Positions 14,779 to 21,413 of a stretch of DNA of 40,924 nt are shown piece after piece. Both the position numbers and the translations under genes were made by a program. The notes under the pieces were generated by a model. That model saw nothing but the letters and a program-made list of their open reading frames with translations, had not been told where the DNA came from and did not search any database. Source of the DNA: SIG440 sp045532055 (GTDB lineage Bacteria; Bacillota; Clostridia; Monoglobales; Monoglobaceae); NCBI GenBank assembly GCA_045532055.1, contig JAZSFF010000043.1, positions 1 to 40,924 of the forward strand. Reading direction: 5' to 3'. Position 1 is the stretch's first letter, and every line of letters begins with the position of its first letter.

Positions 14779-15489
14779 ATGAGACTTGACAGATTTCTTG
14801 CAGAATGCGGACTGGGAACACGAACCGAGGTAAAGAAGATTATCCGCACAGGTGCGGTGTCGGTCAACGGAAAGAGTGTGTCAAAAGGGGACGTACACGT
14901 AGACCCCAAAGCAGACGAGGTTGTGGCGTTTGGCAAGGTGGTTGAATACCGCGAATTCATATATCTTATGCTGAACAAACCTCAGGGATACATTTCCGCC
15001 ACCCGTGACGGACGGACGCCTACTGTTATGGACCTTGTGCCTGCGGAGTATTTGCATTTTGAGCCATTTCCTGTGGGCAGGCTTGACATTGACACAGAGG
15101 GATTGTTGCTCTTGACCAATGACGGAAATCTGGCGCACAATCTGCTGTCGCCCAGGAAACATATTCCCAAAACATATGTAGCGGAGGTCTTGAAACCTGT
15201 TATTAAAGAGGATATTTATTCCTTTTCTCAGGGTGTGATATTGGATGACGGATACAAAACTCTTCCTGCTGAACTAAGGATTTTGTCACAGAGTGAGCCG
15301 TATATGGCGGAAATAACCATCAGCGAGGGGAAATTTCATCAGATAAAAAGAATGTTTGAGGCTATAGGAAACAAGGTTCTTTATTTGAAGAGGATAAAAA
15401 TGAACAGGCTTTGTCTTGACGAGAGTCTGGAATTGGGAGAGGTAAGAGAAGTTACTGACGAGGAACTGGCCTTGCTGGAAATAAATTAA
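14779..15489 (+). CDS. RsuA/RluB-family rRNA pseudouridine synthase
   Basis: This protein isomerises a specific uridine in ribosomal RNA. The N-terminal S4 domain (MRLDRFLAECGLGTRTEVKK, residues 1-50) binds RNA. The catalytic domain contains the family motif GRLDIDTEGLLLLTNDG with the essential Asp in RLDIDT, LNKPQGYISA upstream, and KFHQIKRMFEAIGNKV. I place the start at ATG 14779 (236 residues), because it begins the S4 domain and is preceded by a GA-rich ribosome site; the longer frame adds a non-conserved octapeptide. Members modify 16S U516 or 23S U2605; the sequence alone does not settle which. Confidence 0.93.
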   Translation: MRLDRFLAECGLGTRTEVKKIIRTGAVSVNGKSVSKGDVHVDPKADEVVAFGKVVEYREFIYLMLNKPQGYISATRDGRTPTVMDLVPAEYLHFEPFPVGRLDIDTEGLLLLTNDGNLAHNLLSPRKHIPKTYVAEVLKPVIKEDIYSFSQGVILDDGYKTLPAELRILSQSEPYMAEITISEGKFHQIKRMFEAIGNKVLYLKRIKMNRLCLDESLELGEVREVTDEELALLEIN

Positions 15490-15573
15490 GAAAGCAAAAA
15501 GTCGGTTGAGATTTTTGGGTTTCACAAGAACATGAACTTAGTAAGGTTATCGAATATGGTCGAAAATTATAGG

Positions 15574-15617
15574 TTGACAATATCCTACAATTTGTATATA
15601 ATATAAATTGTAGGATA
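15574..15617 (+). promoter_or_regulatory. Toxin-antitoxin promoter with palindromic operator
   Basis: TTGACA (15574-15579), 17-bp spacer, TATAAT (15597-15602). A perfect 13-bp inverted repeat TATCCTACAATTT (15581-15593)/AAATTGTAGGATA (15605-15617) has the -10 in its 11-bp centre, so a bound dimer would block the promoter. Antitoxin autoregulation is the likely use. Confidence 0.85.
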
Positions 15618-15647
15618 TATTTATTGTATAAATAATAGGAGATAGTT

Positions 15648-15890
15648 ATGAATATAAATACTGAAACAATTACAACTATGACGGAAGCAAATCAGAATTT
15701 CTCAAAAGTGGCTAAAGTTGCAGAAAATAATGGTCAGGCAGTTATCTTTAAAAATAACAAGCCGAAATTTTTGCTTATTGATGTTGACTCTAATTCATAC
15801 TTTGATATTACTGATGATGAAAAAATAGATGTGGCGGCAAAAAGGATTATGAACAGATTCAAGCCTGCTTTTGAGGAGTTGGCAAAATGA
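15648..15890 (+). CDS. Phd/YefM-type antitoxin
   Basis: This 80-residue protein has an N-terminal DNA-binding part (ITTMTEANQNFSKVAKVAENNGQAVIFKNNKPKF) typical of Phd/YefM antitoxins, and a C-terminal helical toxin-binding tail (DDEKIDVAAKRIMNRFKPAFEELAK). It should neutralise the Doc-like toxin encoded by the next gene and repress the operon through the palindrome at 15581-15617. It overlaps the toxin gene by 4 bp (ATGA). The gene is more A/T-rich than its neighbours, consistent with mobile accessory DNA. Shine-Dalgarno TAGGAG precedes the ATG. Confidence 0.9.
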   Translation: MNINTETITTMTEANQNFSKVAKVAENNGQAVIFKNNKPKFLLIDVDSNSYFDITDDEKIDVAAKRIMNRFKPAFEELAK

Positions 15891-16264
15891 TTAAATTAAG
15901 CAAAGAAAAGGTTTTGCTATTACATCGATTAATAGCAGAAGAAACGGGCGGTAGCGTTGGTGTAAGAGATGTTGGTCTTTTAGAAAGTGCTCTTAACAAT
16001 GCGTATGCTACATTTGGCGGAGAAGAACTTTATAAAACAAAAGAGGAAAAAGCAGCAAGTCTTGGGTTCTCATTGATATCCAATCATGCTTTTGTTGATG
16101 GTAATAAAAGAATAGGCGTATATGTTATGCTAACGTTTTTGGAAGCAGAGGGAATAAAAATGAATTGCACCAATGCAGATGTTGTTGATTTTGGTTTGTC
16201 TGTTGCATCGGGAGATATGAAATATTCTGAAATTCTGGAATGGATAAATAAATTCAAGAAGTAA
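15887..16264 (+). CDS. Doc-type (death-on-curing, Fic fold) toxin
   Basis: This 125-residue toxin carries the Fic/Doc active loop HAFVDGNKR (His67 to Arg75). The Lys in place of the Gly of AMP-transferring Fic (HPFxxGNGR) places it in the Doc branch. Doc toxins phosphorylate elongation factor Tu and stop translation; that activity is inferred from family knowledge. The remaining helices (LLHRLIAEETGG, LLESALNNAYATFGG, EKAASLGFSLISNHAF) fit the compact fold. It overlaps the upstream Phd-like antitoxin by 4 bp, so the antitoxin is made first. No inactivating change is seen in the motif. Confidence 0.9.
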   Translation: MIKLSKEKVLLLHRLIAEETGGSVGVRDVGLLESALNNAYATFGGEELYKTKEEKAASLGFSLISNHAFVDGNKRIGVYVMLTFLEAEGIKMNCTNADVVDFGLSVASGDMKYSEILEWINKFKK

Positions 16265-16352
16265 TTTTTGCTCTTAACTTGATACGAAGAATTTGCCAAA
16301 AGTATTGGCATCTAGATTATACAGTCTTTATATAATCGAGGAGGTGACTAAT

Positions 16353-16580
16353 ATGCCGTATATTGCAATCAAAGCTTATCCAAAAGATGAAGAAATAAAG
16401 AAAAAAGTGGTTGATGAAATCAACGAGGTGTTTATGAAATACTGGGGATGTCCGCAGGAGGCAATCTTCATTTCAATGGAGGAATTTGCCCCGGAAAACT
16501 GGGAAGAAAAAGTGGTCAAAACCGAAATTCAGACCAACATTGACAAGATGATGATACTTTCAGGGGAAAAGAAGTATTAA
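16353..16580 (+). CDS. 4-oxalocrotonate tautomerase-family protein
   Basis: The start at ATG 16353, after GGAGGTGA, gives 75 residues beginning MPYIAIKAYP. After Met removal this exposes the catalytic Pro1 of the tautomerase superfamily. The beta-alpha-beta layout (PYIAIKAY, KKVVDEINEVFMKYWG, AIFISMEEFAPENW) fits this fold and a PptA/4-OT-like member. These small enzymes tautomerise or hydrate keto acids; the substrate here is unknown. A longer upstream frame would bury the Pro and has no ribosome site. The unit ends in a terminator. It lies between the toxin-antitoxin pair and the sdpRI operon and shares no clear function with either. Confidence 0.85.
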   Translation: MPYIAIKAYPKDEEIKKKVVDEINEVFMKYWGCPQEAIFISMEEFAPENWEEKVVKTEIQTNIDKMMILSGEKKY

Positions 16581-16582
16581 AA

Positions 16583-16613
16583 AAACAGCCGTCCAGTATG
16601 GTCGGCTGTTTCT
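16583..16613 (+). terminator. Intrinsic terminator of the tautomerase gene
   Basis: AAACAGCCG (16583-16591) pairs with CGGCTGTTT (16603-16611), then TCTG. Confidence 0.75.
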
Positions 16614-16623
16614 GTAATTGCAA

Positions 16624-16703
16624 CTATTTAGAAATTTTTCTAAATAGCTATTGACAAAATACAAAAAGGGTGGTAGAATCTATTTAGAAAATCTTCTAAA
16701 TAG
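16624..16703 (+). promoter_or_regulatory. sdpRI promoter bracketed by two identical operators
   Basis: The palindromes CTATTTAGAA-N4-TTCTAAATAG occur at 16624-16647 and 16680-16703, with centres 56 bp apart. Between them lie TTGACA (16651-16656), a 17-bp spacer and TAGAAT (16674-16679, TGG upstream). One operator abuts the -35 and the other overlaps the transcription start, so an ArsR-type dimer at each could exclude polymerase and possibly loop the DNA. Confidence 0.9.
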
Positions 16704-16714
16704 AGGTGAAGAAA

Positions 16715-16984
16715 ATGGGAATAAACGAAACGTTGAAAGCGATTTCCGACCCGGTGAGGCGGGATATTCTGGGTTTATTAAAGAATGGCAGAAAGTCTGC
16801 GGGGGAGATAGGGGAAAAGTTTAATTTGACCGGTGCCACGGTTTCATATCATTTGACAAAGTTGAAGTCTGCAGATTTGATTGCGGAGGAAAAGTATAAA
16901 AATTTTATTTATTATGAGCTTAATGCATCTGTCTTTGAGGAAGTGCTGGCATGGATTTATAATTTGGGAGGGGAGAAAAAATGA
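16715..16984 (+). CDS. sdpR: ArsR/SdpR-family winged-helix autorepressor
   Basis: This 89-residue repressor has the ArsR winged-helix fold: helix LKAISDPVRRDILGLL, recognition part SAGEIGEKFNLTGATVSYHLTKLKSADLI, and the wing EEKYKNFIYYELN. No Cys is present and the single His is in the recognition helix, so it is not an ordinary metal sensor of the ArsR family. SdpR of B. subtilis is captured by SdpI when the SdpC toxin is bound; a similar input is possible here. I start at ATG 16715 with GAGGTGA as ribosome site, because the alternative GTG lies inside that site. It overlaps sdpI by 4 bp (ATGA). Confidence 0.88.
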   Translation: MGINETLKAISDPVRRDILGLLKNGRKSAGEIGEKFNLTGATVSYHLTKLKSADLIAEEKYKNFIYYELNASVFEEVLAWIYNLGGEKK

Positions 16985-17607
16985 AATTTATAAAGTGGAA
17001 AATTTTAATAGCAACTTGTTTGGTTTGTCTTTTGCCCATTCTTTTGGGGATGGTTCTGTGGGAGAGTTTGCCCGACACAATAGCGATACATTTTGACATA
17101 AACAACAACCCTGATAACTTTGCGTCAAAGGGTTTTGCTGTGTTTGGAATGCCGGTTTTGATGGTTGTTTTGCAGTGTTTTTGTTGTTTTGTCAACGATA
17201 TCAATTCCAAAAAGTTCGGACCCCGTATCAAATTTGAGAGGGTTACCAAATGGATTATCCCCATTATGAGTGTGGTTCTGCAGACCACAACTTTGTGTTA
17301 TAGTTTGGGAAAGCAGATTGATATAAGGGTTGTTGCGGCGGTTATTGTAGGCGGAGTTCTGTTGGTGATTGGCAATTATCTGCCCAAATTTGATTATATC
17401 AAAAACTACAATCTTGAGGTAGAAAAGGCGCGGAAAATAAACAGATTTTTAGGCTTTGAAACAGTAATTATGGGAGCTTTGTTTATTATTAGTATTTTCC
17501 TGCCGCCGCCTTTTACTGCGGGGTGTATATTTTTGTTGATACCCTATGCAATCATAGGGGCGGTTTATGGAGTTTGTGTGACAAAGAATAAAGGAGCAAA
17601 AAAATGA
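16981..17607 (+). CDS. sdpI: SdpI family immunity-type membrane protein
   Basis: This 208-residue protein has about six membrane helices, starting with a DUF1648-like part (LPDTIAIHFDINNNPDNFASKGFAVFGMPV), followed by a helical bundle with IGNYLPK as in SdpI. In B. subtilis SdpI protects against the SdpC killing factor and recruits SdpR. Here no sdpABC toxin genes are nearby, so the protein may provide immunity without toxin production or sense another membrane stress. It is the second gene of the operon, overlapped by 4 bp on both sides, indicating tight translational coupling with sdpR and the cation transporter. Confidence 0.88.
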   Translation: MKFIKWKILIATCLVCLLPILLGMVLWESLPDTIAIHFDINNNPDNFASKGFAVFGMPVLMVVLQCFCCFVNDINSKKFGPRIKFERVTKWIIPIMSVVLQTTTLCYSLGKQIDIRVVAAVIVGGVLLVIGNYLPKFDYIKNYNLEVEKARKINRFLGFETVIMGALFIISIFLPPPFTAGCIFLLIPYAIIGAVYGVCVTKNKGAKK

Positions 17608-18497
17608 AAACAGAAAAAAAAATTTTGATAGCATTTATCCTGAATCTGGGATTTTCAATTTTTGAGTTTTTTGGAGGTATTTTCACAGGCAGCGTTGCCA
17701 TTATTTCTGATGCAGTACATGATATAGGTGATGCTGCAAGCATCGGGACGTCATACATCCTTGAAAAAAAGAGCAAAAAACAGCCTGATGCTGAATACAC
17801 ATATGGTTATGCAAGATATTCGGTGATGGGCGGTGTGATTACAACCCTTATTCTGCTTGTTGGTTCGGTGGCGGTTATCTGGGGGGCAGTGGGCAGGATT
17901 ATCAACCCCGTAGAAATCAATTATAACGGAATGATAATCTTTGCCATAATCGGTGTGATTGTCAATCTTGGTGCTGCGTTTGTCACTCGTGAGGGTGACT
18001 CATTAAACCAAAAGGCAGTTAACCTCCATATGCTTGAGGATGTGCTGGGTTGGATTGTGGTGCTGGTTGGTGCCATAGTGATGAAACTTTCTGAATTTGT
18101 CATCATTGACCCCATCTTATCTATTGGCGTTGCGGTGTTTATCCTGATAAATGCAATTAAAAATCTGAAAGAAATTCTGGACCTGTTTCTTGAAAAAACG
18201 CCTCAAGGAATCAATGTTGAGGGAATAAAAGAACATATTTTGTCCATTGACGGAGTTGTTGATGTTCACCATATTCACCTTTGGAGCATGGACGGAAACA
18301 GCAATTATGCCACAATGCATATCGTGACAAATTTTGATGCACACGAAATAAAGGAACGGGTTCGGGAAGAACTGGCTGAACATGGAATCTGTCATGCAAC
18401 GTTGGAGCTGGAAGCGGAGGGTGAACATTGTCATGAAAAATGTTGTCATACTGAATTTAAGGCAACACATGGACATCATCACCATCATCACCATTAG
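17604..18497 (+). CDS. Cation diffusion facilitator (CDF) transporter with poly-His C-terminus
   Basis: This 297-residue transporter exports divalent metal in exchange for protons. The six-helix core has the metal-site motifs SDAVHDIGDA (helix 2) and HMLEDVLGW (helix 5), an HD-HD set that in characterised ZnT/ZitB-type members favours Zn2+. The cytoplasmic domain (about 205-297) carries VVDVHHIHLWSMDG. It ends in HCHEKCCHTEFKATHGH followed by a run of seven His residues, a likely metal-buffering tail. It overlaps sdpI by 4 bp and is the last gene of the operon. A metal exporter controlled by an SdpR-type regulator is unusual. A TM4 His-rich loop is not seen. Confidence 0.9.
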   Translation: MKTEKKILIAFILNLGFSIFEFFGGIFTGSVAIISDAVHDIGDAASIGTSYILEKKSKKQPDAEYTYGYARYSVMGGVITTLILLVGSVAVIWGAVGRIINPVEINYNGMIIFAIIGVIVNLGAAFVTREGDSLNQKAVNLHMLEDVLGWIVVLVGAIVMKLSEFVIIDPILSIGVAVFILINAIKNLKEILDLFLEKTPQGINVEGIKEHILSIDGVVDVHHIHLWSMDGNSNYATMHIVTNFDAHEIKERVREELAEHGICHATLELEAEGEHCHEKCCHTEFKATHGHHHHHHH

Positions 18498-18570
18498 AGG
18501 AATGTATAAAGACGCCCATATACATAAAGGTATTGTGGGACTTATAGATAAAAGAAATATAGCAGAAATA

Positions 18571-18600
18571 AAAAAGCATCGACACAGTCGATGCTTTTTT
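18571..18600. terminator. Bidirectional terminator
   Basis: AAAAAGCATCGAC/GTCGATGCTTTTT with loop ACA, T-tracts on both strands. It ends the sdpRI-CDF operon and, on the minus strand, the tRNA-Trp gene. Confidence 0.9.
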
Positions 18601-18675
18601 GGCAGGGGCAGTAGGATTTGAACCCACGACTTACAGTTTTGGAGACTGTCGCTCTACCAGCTGAACTATACCCCT
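18600..18675 (-). tRNA. tRNA-Trp (CCA)
   Basis: On the minus strand the acceptor AGGGGTA/TGCCCCT, D arm GTTC/GAGC, anticodon stem ACAGT/ACTGT with loop CTCCAAA (anticodon CCA), T arm GTGGG/CCTAC with TTCAAAT, discriminator G and encoded CCA. It lies downstream of rpsT. Confidence 0.93.
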
Positions 18676-18723
18676 ATATTTAGTTTTGCGGCGTATCACC
18701 GCCAATTTTGAAGAGTTAAATGG

Positions 18724-18758
18724 AAGAGTGCGTCTCAGGTTTTGTGAAACGCACTCTT
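18724..18758 (-). terminator. Hairpin between rpsT and tRNA-Trp
   Basis: AAGAGTGCGT (18724-18733) pairs with ACGCACTCTT (18749-18758). On the minus strand the T-tract is weak (CTTCCATTT), so read-through into tRNA-Trp is possible. Confidence 0.6.
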
Positions 18759-18774
18759 TAAAACCTGCTAAAAC

Positions 18775-19035
18775 TTACGCAAGACCATTCATTTTTGCTG
18801 CGTACTGGCTCTTTCTGCGAGCAGCCGTATTCTTGTGAAGAATACCCTTTGCAACAGCCTGGTCGGTCTTTTTAACAACATTTGCATATGCAACAGAGGC
18901 ATCATCTTTGCCTGCTGTAAGAGCAGCTTCAAATTTCTTTATAGCTGTTTTAAGCTGTGATTTAACCATCTGGTTCTGCAATGTTTTTGTAGCAATAACC
19001 TTAACTCTTTTTTTAGCTGATTTAATGTTAGGCAT
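18775..19035 (-). CDS. rpsT: 30S ribosomal protein S20
   Basis: This 86-residue basic protein binds 16S rRNA at the bottom of the small subunit. It begins MPNIKSAKKRVKV, the S20 opening, and continues as long basic helices with TDQAVAKGILHKNTAARRKSQYAAKMN near the end. The length (about 85-90) is as expected. GGAGGTGA precedes the ATG. The promoter at 19082-19110 drives it on the minus strand, divergently from glnN, and tRNA-Trp lies downstream. The reading frame is intact and nothing is unusual. Confidence 0.97.
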   Translation of the reverse strand: MPNIKSAKKRVKVIATKTLQNQMVKSQLKTAIKKFEAALTAGKDDASVAYANVVKKTDQAVAKGILHKNTAARRKSQYAAKMNGLA

Positions 19036-19081
19036 GATTTCACCTCCACTTTATAATCTGATTTTAAAGTCAACTCTTAAC

Positions 19082-19110
19082 ATGTTACCACAGTTTTTTG
19101 GAAAATGCAA
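19082..19110 (-). promoter_or_regulatory. Promoter of rpsT
   Basis: Minus-strand TTGCAT (19105-19110), 17-bp spacer, TAACAT (19082-19087) preceded by TGG, an extended -10. Confidence 0.65.
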
Positions 19111-19147
19111 GTATTTTTTTTAATATTTATATATTTTTTTTATTTCG

Positions 19148-19176
19148 TTGACAAAATATCCATATCAGTGTATAAT
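19148..19176 (+). promoter_or_regulatory. Promoter of glnN
   Basis: Consensus TTGACA (19148-19153), 17-bp spacer, TATAAT (19171-19176). The transcript would start near 19183, only about ten bases ahead of a strong terminator hairpin. Confidence 0.85.
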
Positions 19177-19189
19177 TCAAATGTATTCT

Positions 19190-19227
19190 AGGGGTGCTGT
19201 GGGTGAACCCATAGGGCCCTTTTTTTG
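19190..19227 (+). terminator. Promoter-proximal terminator in the glnN leader (attenuator candidate)
   Basis: The leader folds as a long imperfect stem closed by TGGG-TGAA-CCCA, with AGGGG at its base pairing CCCT, followed directly by seven Ts (19221-19227). It lies between the glnN promoter and start codon, so glnN transcription requires read-through or antitermination. Confidence 0.75.
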
Positions 19228-19273
19228 AGATTTATAAATATTTCTATATACTGTGTTTTAGGGGGAAATCACG

Positions 19274-21364
19274 TTGACAAACATACCTGAACTTTTCGGC
19301 TGCATGGTCTTCAACGAGGCTGTCATGAAAGAACGCCTGCCCGAAGAAATTTATCGTGCATTAAAACAAACAATCAACAACGGAGTAAGCCTTGACCGTG
19401 ATGTTGCGGACATCATTGCTGCGGCAATGAAAGACTGGGCCATTGAGAAAGGGGCGACCCACTTCACCCACTGGTTCCAGCCCATGACAGGCATAACTGC
19501 CGAGAAGCACGACAGCTTTATTACGCCGTCAAAAAATGGTAGTATTATAATGGAGTTTTCCGGCAAGGAACTTATTAAAGGCGAGCCGGACGCATCCTCG
19601 TTCCCCTCGGGCGGACTGCGTGCAACATTTGAGGCAAGAGGTTACACAGCGTGGGACCCAACATCATACGCGTTTATCAAAGATGGTACTTTGTGTATAC
19701 CCACAGCCTTTTGTTCCTACGGTGGTGAGTCTCTGGACAAGAAGACCCCTCTCCTCCGTTCAATGGAGGCTCTCAACAAACAGGCAATAAGAATTCTTAA
19801 GCTTTTTGGCAAAGACAATGTTACACGGGTTGTGCCCACAGTGGGTCCGGAGCAGGAATACTTCCTTATTGACAGGGAGCTTTTTAAAAAGCGTAAAGAT
19901 TTGGTTTACTGTCGCCGAACTCTTTTTGGTGCTCCCGCACCCAAGGGTCAGGAGATGGAGGACCATTATTTTGGTCATTTGAAGCCTCGAGTGTCTGCAT
20001 TTATGAAAGAACTTGACCAAGAGCTCTGGAAACTGGGAATTCTGGCAAAAACCAAGCACAACGAGGCGGCTCCTGCTCAGCACGAGCTTGCCCCAATATT
20101 CACAACAACAAACATTGCCACCGACCACAATCAGCTCACCATGGAGATGATGAAAGTGGTGGCGGCACGGCATGGAATGGCTTGTATTCTTCACGAAAAA
20201 CCTTTTGAGGGCATCAACGGCAGTGGCAAGCATAACAACTGGTCTCTGTCCACAAACACCGGGGAAAATCTTTTGGAACCGGGAAAATCTCCTCACGAAA
20301 ACGCACAGTTCTTAGTTTTCCTCTGTGCAGTTATAGCAGCAGTACATAAGCATCAGGATCTTCTTCGCATATCTGCAGCAAGCGCAGGTAATGACCACAG
20401 ACTTGGCGCTCACGAGGCACCCCCTGCAATAATCTCCATGTTTTTGGGTTCGGAACTGACTGCAGTCCTCAACTCTATAAAAGAAGACAGCGATTACGAG
20501 GGAATAAACAAAGAAACCATGACTGTTGGTGTTACGGTTCTTCCACAGTTCCCTAAGGATTCAACCGACAGAAACCGTACATCGCCTTTTGCCTTTACTG
20601 GTAACAAATTTGAGTTCCGTATGGTTGGCTCTGCAAACTCCATTGCCTGTGCCAACATAATGCTCAACACAATTGTGGCGGACGAGCTGCAGTCCTTTGC
20701 GGACCAGCTTGAAAATGCACCTGATTTCCTTGGTGCTGTCCACAATCTGGTAAAGCATACCATTAAGGAACACCATGCAATTATTTTTGACGGCGACGGC
20801 TACTCAGATGACTGGGTAAAAGAGGCAGAAAGACGGGGTCTCCTCAATCTGGAATCCACCGTGGATGCACTTCCCCATTTCATAAAACCTGAAAACATCG
20901 CTCTTTTCAAAAAACATGGCATTTACAACGAGACAGAGGTCCATGCCAGATACGAGATTATTCTTGAGGAATATTGCAAAATCATCAACATCGAGGGGCT
21001 TACCATGGTGGATATGGTTAAAAAGGATTATATCCCGGCAATAAGCAAAATCCAAAGATGTCTGTGTGATACTCTTATTGCAAAAAGAGCAGTTTCCAAA
21101 GATATTCCCTGCCAGTCAGAAAAAATCAAGTTGGAACGCGTAGCAGCTTTGGCAGACAGAATTTTTGAGACAAACAACACTCTTGACACCGCATTGAAAT
21201 CGGTTCCTCAGGGAGATGTTCTTGAAAAAGCCACATACTACCGCAAGAGGATATGCAGCCTCATGGAAGAACTTCGTTCTCTGGTTGACGAAATTGAGGC
21301 GGATTCCGATCGTGAGTTCTGGCCCGTTCCGTCTTACGGCGACATAATCTTCAGCATAAAATAA
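19274..21364 (+). CDS. glnN: Type III glutamine synthetase
   Basis: This 696-residue enzyme makes glutamine from glutamate, ammonia and ATP. It belongs to the large GSIII class: IPELFGCMVFNEAVMKERLP at the start, KGATHFTHWFQPMTG, VGPEQEYFLIDRELF, KHNEAAPAQHELAPIF, and NGSGKHNNWSLSTN with the ATP and metal ligands. I accept a TTG start at 19274, because AGGGGG is 8 nt upstream and the preceding residues match the usual GSIII opening; the first internal ATG would remove that. The promoter and a leader terminator upstream suggest control by attenuation, as nitrogen genes in some clostridia use ANTAR antiterminators. No such regulator is in this window. Confidence 0.95.
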   Translation: MTNIPELFGCMVFNEAVMKERLPEEIYRALKQTINNGVSLDRDVADIIAAAMKDWAIEKGATHFTHWFQPMTGITAEKHDSFITPSKNGSIIMEFSGKELIKGEPDASSFPSGGLRATFEARGYTAWDPTSYAFIKDGTLCIPTAFCSYGGESLDKKTPLLRSMEALNKQAIRILKLFGKDNVTRVVPTVGPEQEYFLIDRELFKKRKDLVYCRRTLFGAPAPKGQEMEDHYFGHLKPRVSAFMKELDQELWKLGILAKTKHNEAAPAQHELAPIFTTTNIATDHNQLTMEMMKVVAARHGMACILHEKPFEGINGSGKHNNWSLSTNTGENLLEPGKSPHENAQFLVFLCAVIAAVHKHQDLLRISAASAGNDHRLGAHEAPPAIISMFLGSELTAVLNSIKEDSDYEGINKETMTVGVTVLPQFPKDSTDRNRTSPFAFTGNKFEFRMVGSANSIACANIMLNTIVADELQSFADQLENAPDFLGAVHNLVKHTIKEHHAIIFDGDGYSDDWVKEAERRGLLNLESTVDALPHFIKPENIALFKKHGIYNETEVHARYEIILEEYCKIINIEGLTMVDMVKKDYIPAISKIQRCLCDTLIAKRAVSKDIPCQSEKIKLERVAALADRIFETNNTLDTALKSVPQGDVLEKATYYRKRICSLMEELRSLVDEIEADSDREFWPVPSYGDIIFSIK

Positions 21365-21378
21365 TGAAAAAAAACAGA

Positions 21379-21408
21379 GCCGCAACACATTTGTGTTGCG
21401 GCATCTTT
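21379..21408. terminator. Bidirectional terminator between glnN and the acyl-CoA synthetase gene
   Basis: GCCGCAACACA (21379-21389) pairs perfectly with 21392-21402, followed by ATCTTTTT; the minus side has AAAAACAG upstream (T-rich on minus). Confidence 0.88.
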
Positions 21409-21413
21409 TTCTG

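Noticed and set aside
16293..16352. N-terminal extension of the tautomerase ORF
   Set aside because: It would bury the catalytic Pro1 and lacks a ribosome site, whereas GGAGGTGA precedes the chosen ATG.
16624..18497. Complete sdpABC toxin system
   Set aside because: Only regulator, immunity-type protein and a CDF exporter are present; no toxin-processing or toxin genes are seen nearby.
18382..18621. 79-codon frame overlapping the CDF gene end
   Set aside because: It is the shifted frame through the His-rich tail and crosses the terminator and tRNA-Trp gene.
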